The notes beneath the pieces are model-generated. The model was not told the origin of the DNA. It saw only the letters and a program-made list of their open reading frames with translations, and ran no database searches. A stretch of 64,000 nucleotides of DNA from JBBQLG01 sp964251665 (GTDB taxonomy: Bacteria; Bacteroidota; Bacteroidia; Cytophagales; Spirosomataceae): contig CAXUKO010000006.1 in assembly GCA_964251665.1 (NCBI GenBank), positions 248,001-312,000 on the forward strand, read 5' to 3'. The translations under genes were made by a program, and so were the position numbers. Shown here one piece after another: positions 1 through 8,843 of the stretch. Position 1 is the stretch's first letter, and each line of letters opens with the position of its first letter.

Positions 1-1200
1 ACCAATCTGGCCGAGCCGCAGATCATTCGGCTCAATCGCTCAAAAGCGGACCGGGTTACGGGCCGTTTTGGTGTCTTTCCCATCACAAAGGCAACGGTAG
101 AAGTCGTCGTGGATGAGGGACAGGTAATTGTGGCCCACGAAACCACCGATGGCCGCTACCAGCTGCCGGGCGATTTTAAAGGGCAGGCCGGGCATGGCTA
201 TCAGTTGCGGCTGCGGCTATCCGATGGAACGCAATATGCGTCGACGGTGCAAGTCATGCCCGCCGTACCACCCATCACTACCGTGCGGGCACAGTATAAC
301 CCGGCGAGTATTGCCCCCAATCAGCTTGGCGGCTACACGGCCGGGCATGATGTGTATATCGACACGCAGGACCCCGCCGATCAGCATAACTATTACCGCT
401 GGGACTGGAACGACTACGAAAAGCAGGACTGGTGCCGGTCCTGCGTGCAGGGGGTATATGCCGTTAATAACGTGCTGCCGGGTGTGTATACCCACTTTGG
501 ACAGTACTTTGTGTCGGGGAACACGCCGTATGAGGAGTGCTTTACCCCGAATCCGTCTGACTTCGGTGGTTATGGGCAGCCGAGTGTTCCCGGCGGCTAC
601 TGGTATTACGATTACAACTGCCGGTCGCAGTGCTGGGAGATCCTCCACAACTATAGCCTGAATCTCTTCGATGATCAGTACAGCAACGGCGGACCGATTG
701 TGAACCGCAAGGTGGCACAAATTCCGTACTACACCCATCAGCCCTGCCTGGTCGAGATCCGGCAATCGTCATTAACTGCCGATGCGTACCGGTATTTTAA
801 ACTGTTTCAGGAGCAGACCCAGAACGCGGGCGGACTGGCCGATGCGCCCCCGACGGCCCTGGTGGGTAACGTGCATAACGTTGCCGATGGGCGGGAGTCG
901 GTGGTGGGCTATTTTACGGCCTCGGCGGTATCGTCCATTCCGTACTGGCTCGACCGCCGGGATACCACCATACCACCTTTGGGCGCTACCGATAAAGATG
1001 GCAACCTTGTGCAGGGTAACGTCGAACTGTTCTATGCACTGAACCGTCGATTGCCGTATCCCGAGCCAGCCCCGCCCTTTACCGGCCCTCGCGAAGTGCC
1101 TAAAATTGTGATTGATGGCGGTCCGTCCCGGCCACCCACGGCTTTGTGTGTATTCAGTGATAGTCGCACGCCGTTTAAGCCAGCGGGCTGGCGGGATTGA
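1..1200 (+). CDS. DUF4249 domain-containing lipoprotein, 5' end outside window
   Basis: The reading frame is open from base 1, so the gene starts upstream of the window and 399 C-terminal residues are visible. It is a close paralogue of the next gene: both share the TNLAEPQIIRLNRS stretch, the HNYYRWDW motif, a WCRSC cysteine pair and the C-terminal FKPAGWRD. DUF4249 proteins are Bacteroidota lipoproteins encoded beside TonB-dependent receptors; their biochemical role is not established, and an outer-membrane partner or plug-like lipoprotein is inferred from context. The signal peptide is not visible here but is clear in the downstream copies. The first methionine in frame (base 109) is internal, because homology to the paralogue extends to base 1. 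Confidence 0.9.
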   Translation, partial: TNLAEPQIIRLNRSKADRVTGRFGVFPITKATVEVVVDEGQVIVAHETTDGRYQLPGDFKGQAGHGYQLRLRLSDGTQYASTVQVMPAVPPITTVRAQYNPASIAPNQLGGYTAGHDVYIDTQDPADQHNYYRWDWNDYEKQDWCRSCVQGVYAVNNVLPGVYTHFGQYFVSGNTPYEECFTPNPSDFGGYGQPSVPGGYWYYDYNCRSQCWEILHNYSLNLFDDQYSNGGPIVNRKVAQIPYYTHQPCLVEIRQSSLTADAYRYFKLFQEQTQNAGGLADAPPTALVGNVHNVADGRESVVGYFTASAVSSIPYWLDRRDTTIPPLGATDKDGNLVQGNVELFYALNRRLPYPEPAPPFTGPREVPKIVIDGGPSRPPTALCVFSDSRTPFKPAGWRD

Positions 1201-1262
1201 GTTTGTATATCCTGAAATATTCTGGTAGCTTTTGGTTGCCTTATTCACCACTTGCCCCGTCT

Positions 1263-2495
1263 ATGCGTCTAACCTTTATTGTGTTATTTGGCCTGTTACT
1301 GCTGGCGGGCTGCGTGGACCCGTACGCGCCTGACTTTCGCCCAGCACTCGACATACTGGTCATTGACGGGACAGTTACCAATCTGGCCGAGCCACAGATC
1401 ATTCGTTTAAATCGCTCCGTGACTGATCCCGATAAGAAAGCGCTGAACGTCTTTCCGGTCACGAAGGCTATGGTTGAGGTTGTGGTCGATTCAACTCAGG
1501 TCGTTGCGGCCCATGAAACCGTTGCCGGAAGCTATCAGCTACCCAGTGACTTTAAGGGGCAGGTCGGTCATCGGTATCAGCTTCGGTTCACGCTGGCTGA
1601 TGGAAAACAGTACGCGTCGACCGTGCAAACAATGCCCGGCCAACCGCCCGGCATTGATCAGATAACGGCAACCTTTAACCCTGTCAGTCTCTCCACCCCC
1701 CTGACCAGTGAAGGCTTTCGGGCGGGGCATGATATAGCCATCCGGTTTACCGATCCTGCCAACCAGCATAACTACTACCGCTGGGACTGGACGCTCTATG
1801 AACCACAAACCTGGTGCCGCTCGTGTTACGAAGGGATTTATGCCGTTAATGTATTAGCTGTATTGGCCACACCTTCTTACCCCTACTACTTTACCTCAAC
1901 CAATCAACTCTATGAAGATTGCTATTTCCCAACCCGGGGTTCACCCGCTAACCTGGCGCTGCTCAATCGGCAAACCGATTATCCCTGCCGCACCCAATGC
2001 TGGGAGATTATCTACAGCCATACCATCGATGTGTTCGATGACCGCTTCACCAATGGTAGCCAGATTGTGAAGTCGGGGGTAGCTCATATTCCCTATTATC
2101 AGCAAGGCCCCTGCCTGGTTAATATCCGACAGGGTTCCCTGACCAGAGAGGCCTACGAGTATTTCGACCAGTTAGCGCAGCAGAGTCAGCATCCGGGCGG
2201 GTTGGCCGATACGCCCCCGACGGCTTCGGTGGGTAATGTGCGGAACCGGGTCAGTCCGCAGGAAGCTATCGTTGGGTACTTCACGGCTTCGGCAATTTCG
2301 GTGAAGTCATACTTCATTGACCGCAACGATGCTCAGGGAAAACCGTCCGGCCTGTTTCGGGCGCTCAATGGGCGCGATCCCTTCCCCGAACAGATACCCA
2401 ACCCCATTCTGGATGGCCCAGTGCGTCCGCCAACCGCTGTTTGTGGCCCACTGGACCAGCGCACGCCATTTAAGCCAGCGGGCTGGCGGGATTGA
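1263..2495 (+). CDS. DUF4249 domain-containing lipoprotein (tandem copy)
   Basis: A 410-residue protein beginning MRLTFIVLF with a short hydrophobic segment ending in the lipobox LAGC, so it should be lipid-anchored. The frame is open further upstream to 1197, but the ATG at 1263 is chosen because it places the signal peptide at the N terminus. It carries the same landmarks as the preceding gene (HNYYRWDW, WCRSC, CRTQCWE, FKPAGWRD at the end). Protein and nucleotide similarity to its neighbour are both high, which indicates a recent tandem duplication. Together with the third copy at 3598 and the TonB receptor at 4860 it probably forms an outer-membrane uptake or export module; the substrate is unknown. 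Confidence 0.9.
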   Translation: MRLTFIVLFGLLLLAGCVDPYAPDFRPALDILVIDGTVTNLAEPQIIRLNRSVTDPDKKALNVFPVTKAMVEVVVDSTQVVAAHETVAGSYQLPSDFKGQVGHRYQLRFTLADGKQYASTVQTMPGQPPGIDQITATFNPVSLSTPLTSEGFRAGHDIAIRFTDPANQHNYYRWDWTLYEPQTWCRSCYEGIYAVNVLAVLATPSYPYYFTSTNQLYEDCYFPTRGSPANLALLNRQTDYPCRTQCWEIIYSHTIDVFDDRFTNGSQIVKSGVAHIPYYQQGPCLVNIRQGSLTREAYEYFDQLAQQSQHPGGLADTPPTASVGNVRNRVSPQEAIVGYFTASAISVKSYFIDRNDAQGKPSGLFRALNGRDPFPEQIPNPILDGPVRPPTAVCGPLDQRTPFKPAGWRD

Positions 2496-2581
2496 GGACA
2501 TAAGCAGGTGTTATGCGCTGCATAGTGGAGAAATGTAGACCGGCCTTGCAACCCATTAGGTCAACTTCGGGTCATGGAGGC

Positions 2582-2863
2582 ATGAAACGATGTCTGTATA
2601 TCCTGCTGATTGGGTACTTGCTAACGGATTGCCGGGAGGTGCAGCCACCCGAAAAAGCCGCTACCGTACTATCCGTAGATCCGACCATGTGCGGCTTATG
2701 TGGCGGCTGGTTCGTTCAGATTGACTCCACTCGCTATCGGGCCGACATCCCTGCGACGTACGCAAAGCCAAACAATCCGGTTTGGTTACGCTACACACCG
2801 GACCAACGAGCTGGGTTTAAAGAACTGCATTGGATAACTGTTCAGACGCTCCGGCAGCGGTAA
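2582..2863 (+). CDS. Small hypothetical lipoprotein
   Basis: A 93-residue protein beginning MKRCLYILLIGYLL and followed by a lipobox-like LLTDC, so a secreted lipoprotein is likely. The ATG at 2582 is preferred over the upstream frame opening at 2513 because it starts the signal peptide. The mature part has a CGLCGG cysteine cluster near residue 38 and no domain I recognise. It sits between two DUF4249 genes and a barrel gene, all on the same strand, so it probably belongs to the same envelope block. Function unknown. Confidence 0.7.
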   Translation: MKRCLYILLIGYLLTDCREVQPPEKAATVLSVDPTMCGLCGGWFVQIDSTRYRADIPATYAKPNNPVWLRYTPDQRAGFKELHWITVQTLRQR

Positions 2864-2915
2864 ATCGTCTGCTTTTCATATATTCCGTCTTTTCTCACTT
2901 TATCAAAAAAACGTT

Positions 2916-3548
2916 ATGAAATTCACTGCATTCACCCTGATTCTGGCGCTGGCATTTAGTTCGGCTGCACTGGCTCAGACCGAAAAAGGCCGCTGGATTC
3001 TTGGTGCGCAAATCGGCAATTTTACGTATCAGGATCAGTTTAGCGTCAAATCGTTTTCGGGGAACCTGACCCCATCGGCGGGTTATTTCGTGGCCGATGG
3101 GCTGGCACTTGGTACGGGAATACCTTTCAGTTTCAGTACGCAAAAAGGAAATGGGGTCGGCATATATGGGTCGCATTCCTCCGGCACGTCGATTGGGCTG
3201 GCACCCTTTGTCCGGTACTTTATCGGAAAGAACCGGCTGAAACCTTACCTCGGCGTAGCCTATAGTTACAGTAAGTCGAACAGCAAAAACACACAGAGCG
3301 ATTTTAACGGCTCGACTGACCTGACCTCAAAAGGCCACAGCACAGCCTTCACGCCTACGCTTGGGGTAGCGTACTTTTTTACCCGTAATCTGGCGCTGAA
3401 CGCAGGACTCAATTATAACGTCAATCACCAGGAAGGGAAGGCGACCTACACCTCAACCTTACCCACGGCACCCAATCCGTCCAGTTATGATTACAGTAGT
3501 AACACCCTGTCGTTGGGTATTGGTCTATTGATTGTCGTTGGGAAATAA
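2916..3548 (+). CDS. Outer membrane beta-barrel protein
   Basis: A 210-residue protein with a classical signal peptide (MKFTAFTLILALAFS, cleavage after ALAQ). The mature chain alternates short amphipathic strands rich in Gly, Tyr and Phe (WILGAQIGNFTY, LGVAYFF, LSLGIGLLIV) and ends in a hydrophobic strand, as in small OmpA/OmpW-like eight-stranded barrels of Bacteroidota. No peptidoglycan-binding domain follows. Its coding end lies about 50 bases before the start of the third DUF4249 gene. The specific role is unknown. Confidence 0.8.
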   Translation: MKFTAFTLILALAFSSAALAQTEKGRWILGAQIGNFTYQDQFSVKSFSGNLTPSAGYFVADGLALGTGIPFSFSTQKGNGVGIYGSHSSGTSIGLAPFVRYFIGKNRLKPYLGVAYSYSKSNSKNTQSDFNGSTDLTSKGHSTAFTPTLGVAYFFTRNLALNAGLNYNVNHQEGKATYTSTLPTAPNPSSYDYSSNTLSLGIGLLIVVGK

Positions 3549-3597
3549 TCAAGACCTGTACAAGTATGTCCGGGGTGTAGCTTACCTTCTTACTACC

Positions 3598-4770
3598 ATG
3601 AACTCACCGTTACCGCTTCGTTATCGCTGGTCAGTACTGCTGACGCTGGCCGTTGCCCTGTACGCCTGTGTGGATTCGTTTACCCCGACGCTGACGCTGA
3701 ATACCGACCTGCTGGTAGTAGATGGGGTCATTACCGATCAGGCCACTCCGCAGGGCATTACCCTGAGCCGCTCCCGTACCAAAACCGACAGCGTCATCAG
3801 CACCCCCATTCGCGGGGCTACCGTGCAGCTGGTGGTGAATACCAGCACCGTGTTGAGCTTCTCCGAAACCGAACCCGGTCGGTACCAACTGCCCGACACT
3901 TTCCGGGGTAAGGTGGGCGACAGCTACCAGCTCCGGTTTACCACCGCCGGGGGCATACATTACGAATCGTCGGTGGAGACGATGCTGGCCGTGCCGCCCA
4001 TTAGCCGGGCCTACGATGTCTATAATCCCAACGGCCCGGCTCAGTATGCCGACGGCCTGCCCACGCCCAGCAGCGATGTGTACGTAGATTTTCAGGACCC
4101 GGCCAATGCCCGAAATTTCTACTCCTGGCGGTCACGGCTCTACGAACGGCAGGAGTGGTGTGCCTCCTGCCAGCAGGGACGTTATGTAATCGAAGATGTG
4201 GGGCCGCTCGGAGCCGGGCCTGTTAACGTAATTGGCTGCGTACCGGACCCCACCTTGGGCATCTACAATTTCTATGATTATCCCTGCCGGGAGGAGTGCT
4301 ACGATATCTTCTACAGTCGGAGCATCAATATCTTCGCTGATGTATATGGCAACGGGCAGCCCCAGACGGGCCATCTGGTAGCGCAGGTGCCGGTGTACCA
4401 GAAAGACCCCGCGCTGCTGGTGATTGAGCAGTTGTCGCTCACGGCGGGGGCGTATCGGTACTACAAACTCTTTGCCGACCAGACCCAGAACACGGGTACG
4501 CTGGCCGACACGCCCCCGGCACCCATTTCGGGTAATGTACATAACCTGACCAACAGCAACGAGAACGTGGTCGGCTATTTTTCAGTCTCGTCGGTGGCCG
4601 AAAACCGGTACTGGCTCGACCGTAAAAACGTACCGCTGGGCAATTACCGGGGCCTGTTTTACGCCGAGAACCGCCGGAAGCCCAACCCGCCCTCCGACGG
4701 CCCTAAACCGTCGGCCATCTGTATTCCCAGCCGCACCCGCACCAATGTTCAGCCGGTGGGCTGGCACTGA
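3598..4770 (+). CDS. DUF4249 domain-containing lipoprotein (third copy)
   Basis: A 390-residue protein starting MNSPLPLRYRW, with a hydrophobic segment and the lipobox LYAC. The ATG at 3598 is selected for that signal peptide although the frame opens at 3532, inside the end of the barrel gene. It is more divergent than the two upstream copies but keeps the DUF4249 landmarks: LLVVDGVITD near the N terminus, the WCASC pair, the CREECYD motif and VQPVGWH at the end. It lies 89 bases before the TonB receptor gene, the usual arrangement for this family, so the two are likely functional partners. A large palindrome lies between them. Confidence 0.9.
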   Translation: MNSPLPLRYRWSVLLTLAVALYACVDSFTPTLTLNTDLLVVDGVITDQATPQGITLSRSRTKTDSVISTPIRGATVQLVVNTSTVLSFSETEPGRYQLPDTFRGKVGDSYQLRFTTAGGIHYESSVETMLAVPPISRAYDVYNPNGPAQYADGLPTPSSDVYVDFQDPANARNFYSWRSRLYERQEWCASCQQGRYVIEDVGPLGAGPVNVIGCVPDPTLGIYNFYDYPCREECYDIFYSRSINIFADVYGNGQPQTGHLVAQVPVYQKDPALLVIEQLSLTAGAYRYYKLFADQTQNTGTLADTPPAPISGNVHNLTNSNENVVGYFSVSSVAENRYWLDRKNVPLGNYRGLFYAENRRKPNPPSDGPKPSAICIPSRTRTNVQPVGWH

Positions 4771-4771
4771 A

Positions 4772-4851
4772 CGTAGCCCAGACGCCCACGTCTGGTTTCA
4801 ATCGGTAGCTGAGTTACCAATTAACAACCAGACGTGGGCGTCTGGGCTACG
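4772..4851. repeat. Intergenic perfect palindrome, 26-base arms
   Basis: Arms at 4772-4797 and 4826-4851 are exact reverse complements over 26 bases, separated by 28 bases. The loop contains a smaller inverted pair (GGTA near 4804, TACC near 4815). It begins just after the stop of the DUF4249 gene and ends 8 bases before the TonB receptor ATG. The transcript would form a very stable hairpin covering the receptor's translation start region. No T-run follows, so a classical terminator is unlikely; a dispersed intergenic repeat or a site tuning receptor expression is more plausible. Confidence 0.85.
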
Positions 4852-4859
4852 AAAAGGAT

Positions 4860-7334
4860 ATGAACCGATTTTACCTGTTTATTTCCGGCCTTCTATTGCT
4901 GACGACCGGTGCTACGGCGCAGTACATCACCCTGACCGGCACCGTGCGCGACTCCGCTACCGGGCAGCCGCTGGTGAAAGCCGCCGTTATTATCGACTAT
5001 AAAAAAGCCCTCATGGGGGCCAACACCGACGCGCAGGGCCGCTACGCCATTGAGTTGCCACCCGGCGAACACTTAGTGGTAGTCCGGCTCATCGGCTACA
5101 AACCCTTTCGAAAGATTGTGCAGATTCAGCCGGGGCAGACGACGGTGAACGCCACACTGGCAACACTGTCGAGTCAGCTGGAGGAGGTCGTCGTAACCAG
5201 CAAAGGCTATGACCGTAACGTGCGGGAGCCGCTGCTGGGCGTGAGCCAGATTAGTGTGGCCACCCTGAAAAAGCTGCCTTCTGCATTGGGTGAGGTCGAT
5301 TTACTGCGGGGGTTGCAAATGCTGCCGGGCGTAACGAGCGTGGGTGAAGCGGCCAACGGGGTCAACATTCGGGGCGGTACCACCGATCAGACACTGATTC
5401 TGCTCGACGATACGCCGATCTTTAACCCTACCCATATGTTCGGGCTGTTCTCGGTGTTTCCGCCCGATGCAGTGAACGGGATCGACCTCTATAAAGGCAA
5501 TGTACCCGCGCGGTTTGGTGGACGAACGGCATCGGTAATGGATATTTCGCTGCGTAATCCGAGTCTCGACAAGGCGCAGCTGACGGGTGGTATTAGTCTG
5601 GTATCGGAGCGGTTGACGGCCGATATTCCGGTGGTGAAGGGTAAACTCGGGCTGATGGTATCGGGGCGGGGGGCGTTCAACGACTTTCTGCTGCCGCTGG
5701 CCTCCGACCGGCTCAAAGGTATCAAAGCCCCGTTTGGTGATCTGGTCCTGAAAACATTCTGGCGAGTAAATGACCGGAATACCGTTACGGCGATGGGTTA
5801 TTTCAGCAAAGATTTTTTCGAGACTAAACTGCTCGGTAGTCTGCCCAACGTGAACGCTACCTCAACGCAGTACGATCAGCAAACGACCAACGCGATGGTT
5901 CGCTGGCTGCACGTGATTTCGCCCCAGCTTAATCTCCAGACTACAGCCATCTACACCTATTACATTCCCAAAACCCTCCTGCCCGAACTGAACTCGACTA
6001 ATAAGGTGGTGCTGCGGTCGGGAATTTTGCAGCGGCAGCTAAAATCGAACCTGAACTACCAGTTGAAAAACCAGAAAATAGAAGCAGGCCTGAACGCAAC
6101 GCACTACCGCGTCGAACCCGGCACGCTGCTGCCCGGTACCAGTCCCAGCGTGAACTACGTAACCACCCCAACTGAAAACGCGCTTGAGTTGTCGGCCTAT
6201 GCCGATGATGAGATCAGTCTCGGTCCGAAATTAGCCATCTCGGCGGGGCTGCGGTACTCGCAGTTTATGTCGCTCGGGCCGGGCAATGTGCGGCAATATG
6301 CAACAGGCGAGCCCGTTGATGATTTTTCGGTTATTGATTCGACGCGCTACAAAAACGGGCAGATAGCCAAAACGTACGGTGGTTTTGAACCCCGGCTCGG
6401 CATCCGGTACGAACTCTCGCCCAACTCGTCACTTAAATTTGGGTACAACCTCATGCGGCAGTATCTGCAGGTCGTTACTAACACCACTACACCCCTGCCC
6501 ACCGCCCGCTGGAAAACCGCCGACGAACACATTAAGCCGCAGATCAGCCAGTTAGTGTCTGCCGGGTACTTCCGCAACCTGAAAGACAACATCTACGACC
6601 TCTCGGTAGAAGCGTATTACCGCACCACGGAGAATGCCATTGACTATAAACCCGGAGCTGATTTTCTGCTGCAACCCTACCCCGAAACGCAGCTGTTGCA
6701 GGGCCGAAGCCGGGCCTACGGTATCGAAACGATGATTGCCAAAAAGAAGGGAGAGATTACCGGTTGGGTGAACTACACCTACGCCCGGACGCTGAATCAG
6801 GTGAATCAGGGGCTAGGTATTCAGGAGCGGATTAACGGCGGCAACTGGTACCGCGCCAATTACGACCGTCCGCACACGCTCAACGCATCGGTGACGATCA
6901 ACGTGGACAAACACAATAGTTTCGGCTTCACGTTTGCCTACAGCACCGGTCGGCCTTATTCGGCACCCAACGGCTATTTCTCGTTGGTAGACAGTCAGAA
7001 TCCGGTCGTCAATACGCTGTCGCCGGTGATCACGAACGCCGGTGATTTCGGGCTGGGGGCTAATCAGGGCAATCTGTACCCGTACTACAGCGAACGTAAC
7101 AACAGCCGCCTGCCCGACTATCACCGGCTCGATTTCTCATGGAATATTTACAACGCTACCATGAAGGAAAAGCGCTGGCAGGGTAACTGGGTCTTTACGA
7201 TCTATAACCTATACGGCCGTAAGAATGCCTACTCTGTGTTTTTTCGCACCGAGAATGGTAAAACCAATGGCTATAAACTGGAAATCTTTGCCGCCCCGAT
7301 TATCTCGTTATCGTACAATTTTGTGTTTAAGTAG
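4860..7334 (+). CDS. TonB-dependent receptor with carboxypeptidase-like N-terminal domain
   Basis: An 824-residue outer-membrane receptor. A signal peptide (MNRFYLFISGLLLL, cleavage near ATAQ) is followed by a CarboxypepD_reg-like domain (about residues 22-108, with the TGTVRDSATGQPL motif), a plug domain (about 115-235, with GVNIRGG and LLDDTPIFNPTH) and a 22-strand-type barrel to the C terminus, which ends in a hydrophobic strand with terminal Phe-Lys. Such receptors import ligands using TonB energy. This short receptor type, paired with DUF4249, is not a SusC/SusD pair. No dedicated TonB, ExbB or SusD gene is adjacent. The substrate cannot be read from sequence. Confidence 0.95.
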   Translation: MNRFYLFISGLLLLTTGATAQYITLTGTVRDSATGQPLVKAAVIIDYKKALMGANTDAQGRYAIELPPGEHLVVVRLIGYKPFRKIVQIQPGQTTVNATLATLSSQLEEVVVTSKGYDRNVREPLLGVSQISVATLKKLPSALGEVDLLRGLQMLPGVTSVGEAANGVNIRGGTTDQTLILLDDTPIFNPTHMFGLFSVFPPDAVNGIDLYKGNVPARFGGRTASVMDISLRNPSLDKAQLTGGISLVSERLTADIPVVKGKLGLMVSGRGAFNDFLLPLASDRLKGIKAPFGDLVLKTFWRVNDRNTVTAMGYFSKDFFETKLLGSLPNVNATSTQYDQQTTNAMVRWLHVISPQLNLQTTAIYTYYIPKTLLPELNSTNKVVLRSGILQRQLKSNLNYQLKNQKIEAGLNATHYRVEPGTLLPGTSPSVNYVTTPTENALELSAYADDEISLGPKLAISAGLRYSQFMSLGPGNVRQYATGEPVDDFSVIDSTRYKNGQIAKTYGGFEPRLGIRYELSPNSSLKFGYNLMRQYLQVVTNTTTPLPTARWKTADEHIKPQISQLVSAGYFRNLKDNIYDLSVEAYYRTTENAIDYKPGADFLLQPYPETQLLQGRSRAYGIETMIAKKKGEITGWVNYTYARTLNQVNQGLGIQERINGGNWYRANYDRPHTLNASVTINVDKHNSFGFTFAYSTGRPYSAPNGYFSLVDSQNPVVNTLSPVITNAGDFGLGANQGNLYPYYSERNNSRLPDYHRLDFSWNIYNATMKEKRWQGNWVFTIYNLYGRKNAYSVFFRTENGKTNGYKLEIFAAPIISLSYNFVFK

Positions 7335-7370
7335 ACCCCACCGGCAGCGGCCGACCGTCCCGACCCCTCC

Positions 7371-8633
7371 CTAGCGGGAAGGAGCCGGGGGTGGGGTAAT
7401 CAACTCTGCCACCTGCCTTCCCGTTTGCATGGCTGCGTTGAGCGAGGGGTAGCTGGCCTGATCACCGCACTGATAGAGGTGATCGCTTAGTTTGAGGGGT
7501 TTATGCACCGCCGTTGGACCGTAGGCGGGCAGGGCGTGGGGGATGTGGTAGCTTCGCAGATGCCGCCACGCTTTAACATCGTCGCCGAACCAGCCGGTCA
7601 GTTCGCGCCGGATGCGTTCGGTTAATTTGGCTTCATCGACCAGTTCCAGTCCCTGTGTACTCACCGAGATCAGGCTCTGTCCCTGGGGGGCGTAGGCCGG
7701 AGCGACATCGCTCATGATGGCGATGTTGTGGACGGCGTCGGAGCGTTTGGTGTTCAGGATCAGTAACTGCTCTTTGTTGGGCGACTGGGAAGCCGCAAAG
7801 TAGGTGCAGGTCGTGTGGTTAAACGCCTGTTCGGTGGGTATGGCCTGACCCAGTAGCCGGGCGTTCTGCGCGGCATCGACCGCCAGGACAATGGTTTCGG
7901 CCGTTAGGGTTTGGCCCGAAGCGAGGTGCAGCGTCTTGCCTTCAATCCGGTCAACGGCGGTATTCAATCGAATCTGACCGGGTGCCAGGCGGCTGGCCAG
8001 CTGATCGGCCATCCGACCGATACCCAGCGCAGGAACGGCGGCATCGCCCGCAATGAACATTTTAAAACAGAACTCGAAAAAATTGCTTGATGTCAGTAGG
8101 GCATCTTCCAGAAAAACACCGCCAAAGAAGGGCCGGAAAAACCGGGTGATCATCTGTTCGGAGAAGCCCAGTTCGTCGGCCAGAAACGCGTGCGTGGTCA
8201 TGGCTGTCTGACCGAACAGTTCGGCTGTATTCAGCCCCTGCACCCGACTGAGCAACGGTAGCAGGTTGATTTTATCGGCAAATGTACCGGCTGGCGATGC
8301 GAGTGTCGTGAATACCGATTTCGGTTCGAGCAGGGGATTGATAAATTTCATCCACTGCCCCTCGTGACGGATCAGCGCACCGGAGCGGAACGATTTCAGG
8401 TCGAGGGCTCCATAGTCGAGCAGCCGTTTGGTTTCGGGATAGGCGGTAAGCAGAATCTGAAAGCCCCGGTCGAGCCGGAACCCCTCGACCATGTCTGTTC
8501 GGACCCGCCCGCCAACGCCGTCGGATGCTTCCAACACGAGCGCGTCGATACCGGCGCGTTGCAGGTAAACAGCACAGGTCAGGCCAGCCATGCCGGCCCC
8601 AACAATAACGACGGGGGAGTGAGTCGGTGTCAT
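7371..8633 (-). CDS. FAD-dependent oxidoreductase, amine oxidase/phytoene desaturase-like
   Basis: A 420-residue flavoprotein. The start MTPTHSPVVIVGAG (8633) puts the dinucleotide-binding motif GAGMAGLTCA at residues about 11-20; the upstream frame opening at 8666 adds eleven unlikely residues. A GGRVRTD motif follows at about residue 44, typical of the amine oxidase superfamily that includes protoporphyrinogen oxidase and carotenoid desaturases. The C-terminal YQCGDQASYPSLNAAMQTGR matches the second FAD-binding region. The substrate is unknown. It is transcribed divergently from the amidotransferase gene, and its 3' end converges on the TonB receptor gene with only 36 bases between stops. 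Confidence 0.88.
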   Translation of the reverse strand: MTPTHSPVVIVGAGMAGLTCAVYLQRAGIDALVLEASDGVGGRVRTDMVEGFRLDRGFQILLTAYPETKRLLDYGALDLKSFRSGALIRHEGQWMKFINPLLEPKSVFTTLASPAGTFADKINLLPLLSRVQGLNTAELFGQTAMTTHAFLADELGFSEQMITRFFRPFFGGVFLEDALLTSSNFFEFCFKMFIAGDAAVPALGIGRMADQLASRLAPGQIRLNTAVDRIEGKTLHLASGQTLTAETIVLAVDAAQNARLLGQAIPTEQAFNHTTCTYFAASQSPNKEQLLILNTKRSDAVHNIAIMSDVAPAYAPQGQSLISVSTQGLELVDEAKLTERIRRELTGWFGDDVKAWRHLRSYHIPHALPAYGPTAVHKPLKLSDHLYQCGDQASYPSLNAAMQTGRQVAELITPPPAPSR

Positions 8634-8789
8634 ACAGAACAAAGGAAATGTCTTTGCAAAAATCACCTGAAATAAGCAGCCAACGATAACACCGCTTGTT
8701 TTTTATGCATTATTTTTCATGCAGTTGAATAATAGTAAGGCTGTTGAAGTTCAATGCACTGTTTATCAGTTAAGTAACTAATCGTTGTC

Positions 8790-8818
8790 GTTGTTATTCT
8801 AAGAAATACGTAATTTTG
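8790..8818 (+). promoter_or_regulatory. Putative Bacteroidota promoter for the amidotransferase gene
   Basis: TAATTTTG at 8811-8818 fits the -7 consensus TAnnTTTG, and GTTG at 8790-8793 lies 17 bases upstream as a candidate -33 element. It sits in an AT-rich divergent region about 25 bases before the start codon at 8844. Confidence 0.55.
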
Positions 8819-8843
8819 TCAAATAGCCGCTAACCGATCCGGG

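Noticed and set aside
1..2495. Assembly error as cause of the DUF4249 tandem duplication
   Set aside because: The copies differ at many positions throughout, including unequal middle regions, so they are real paralogues.
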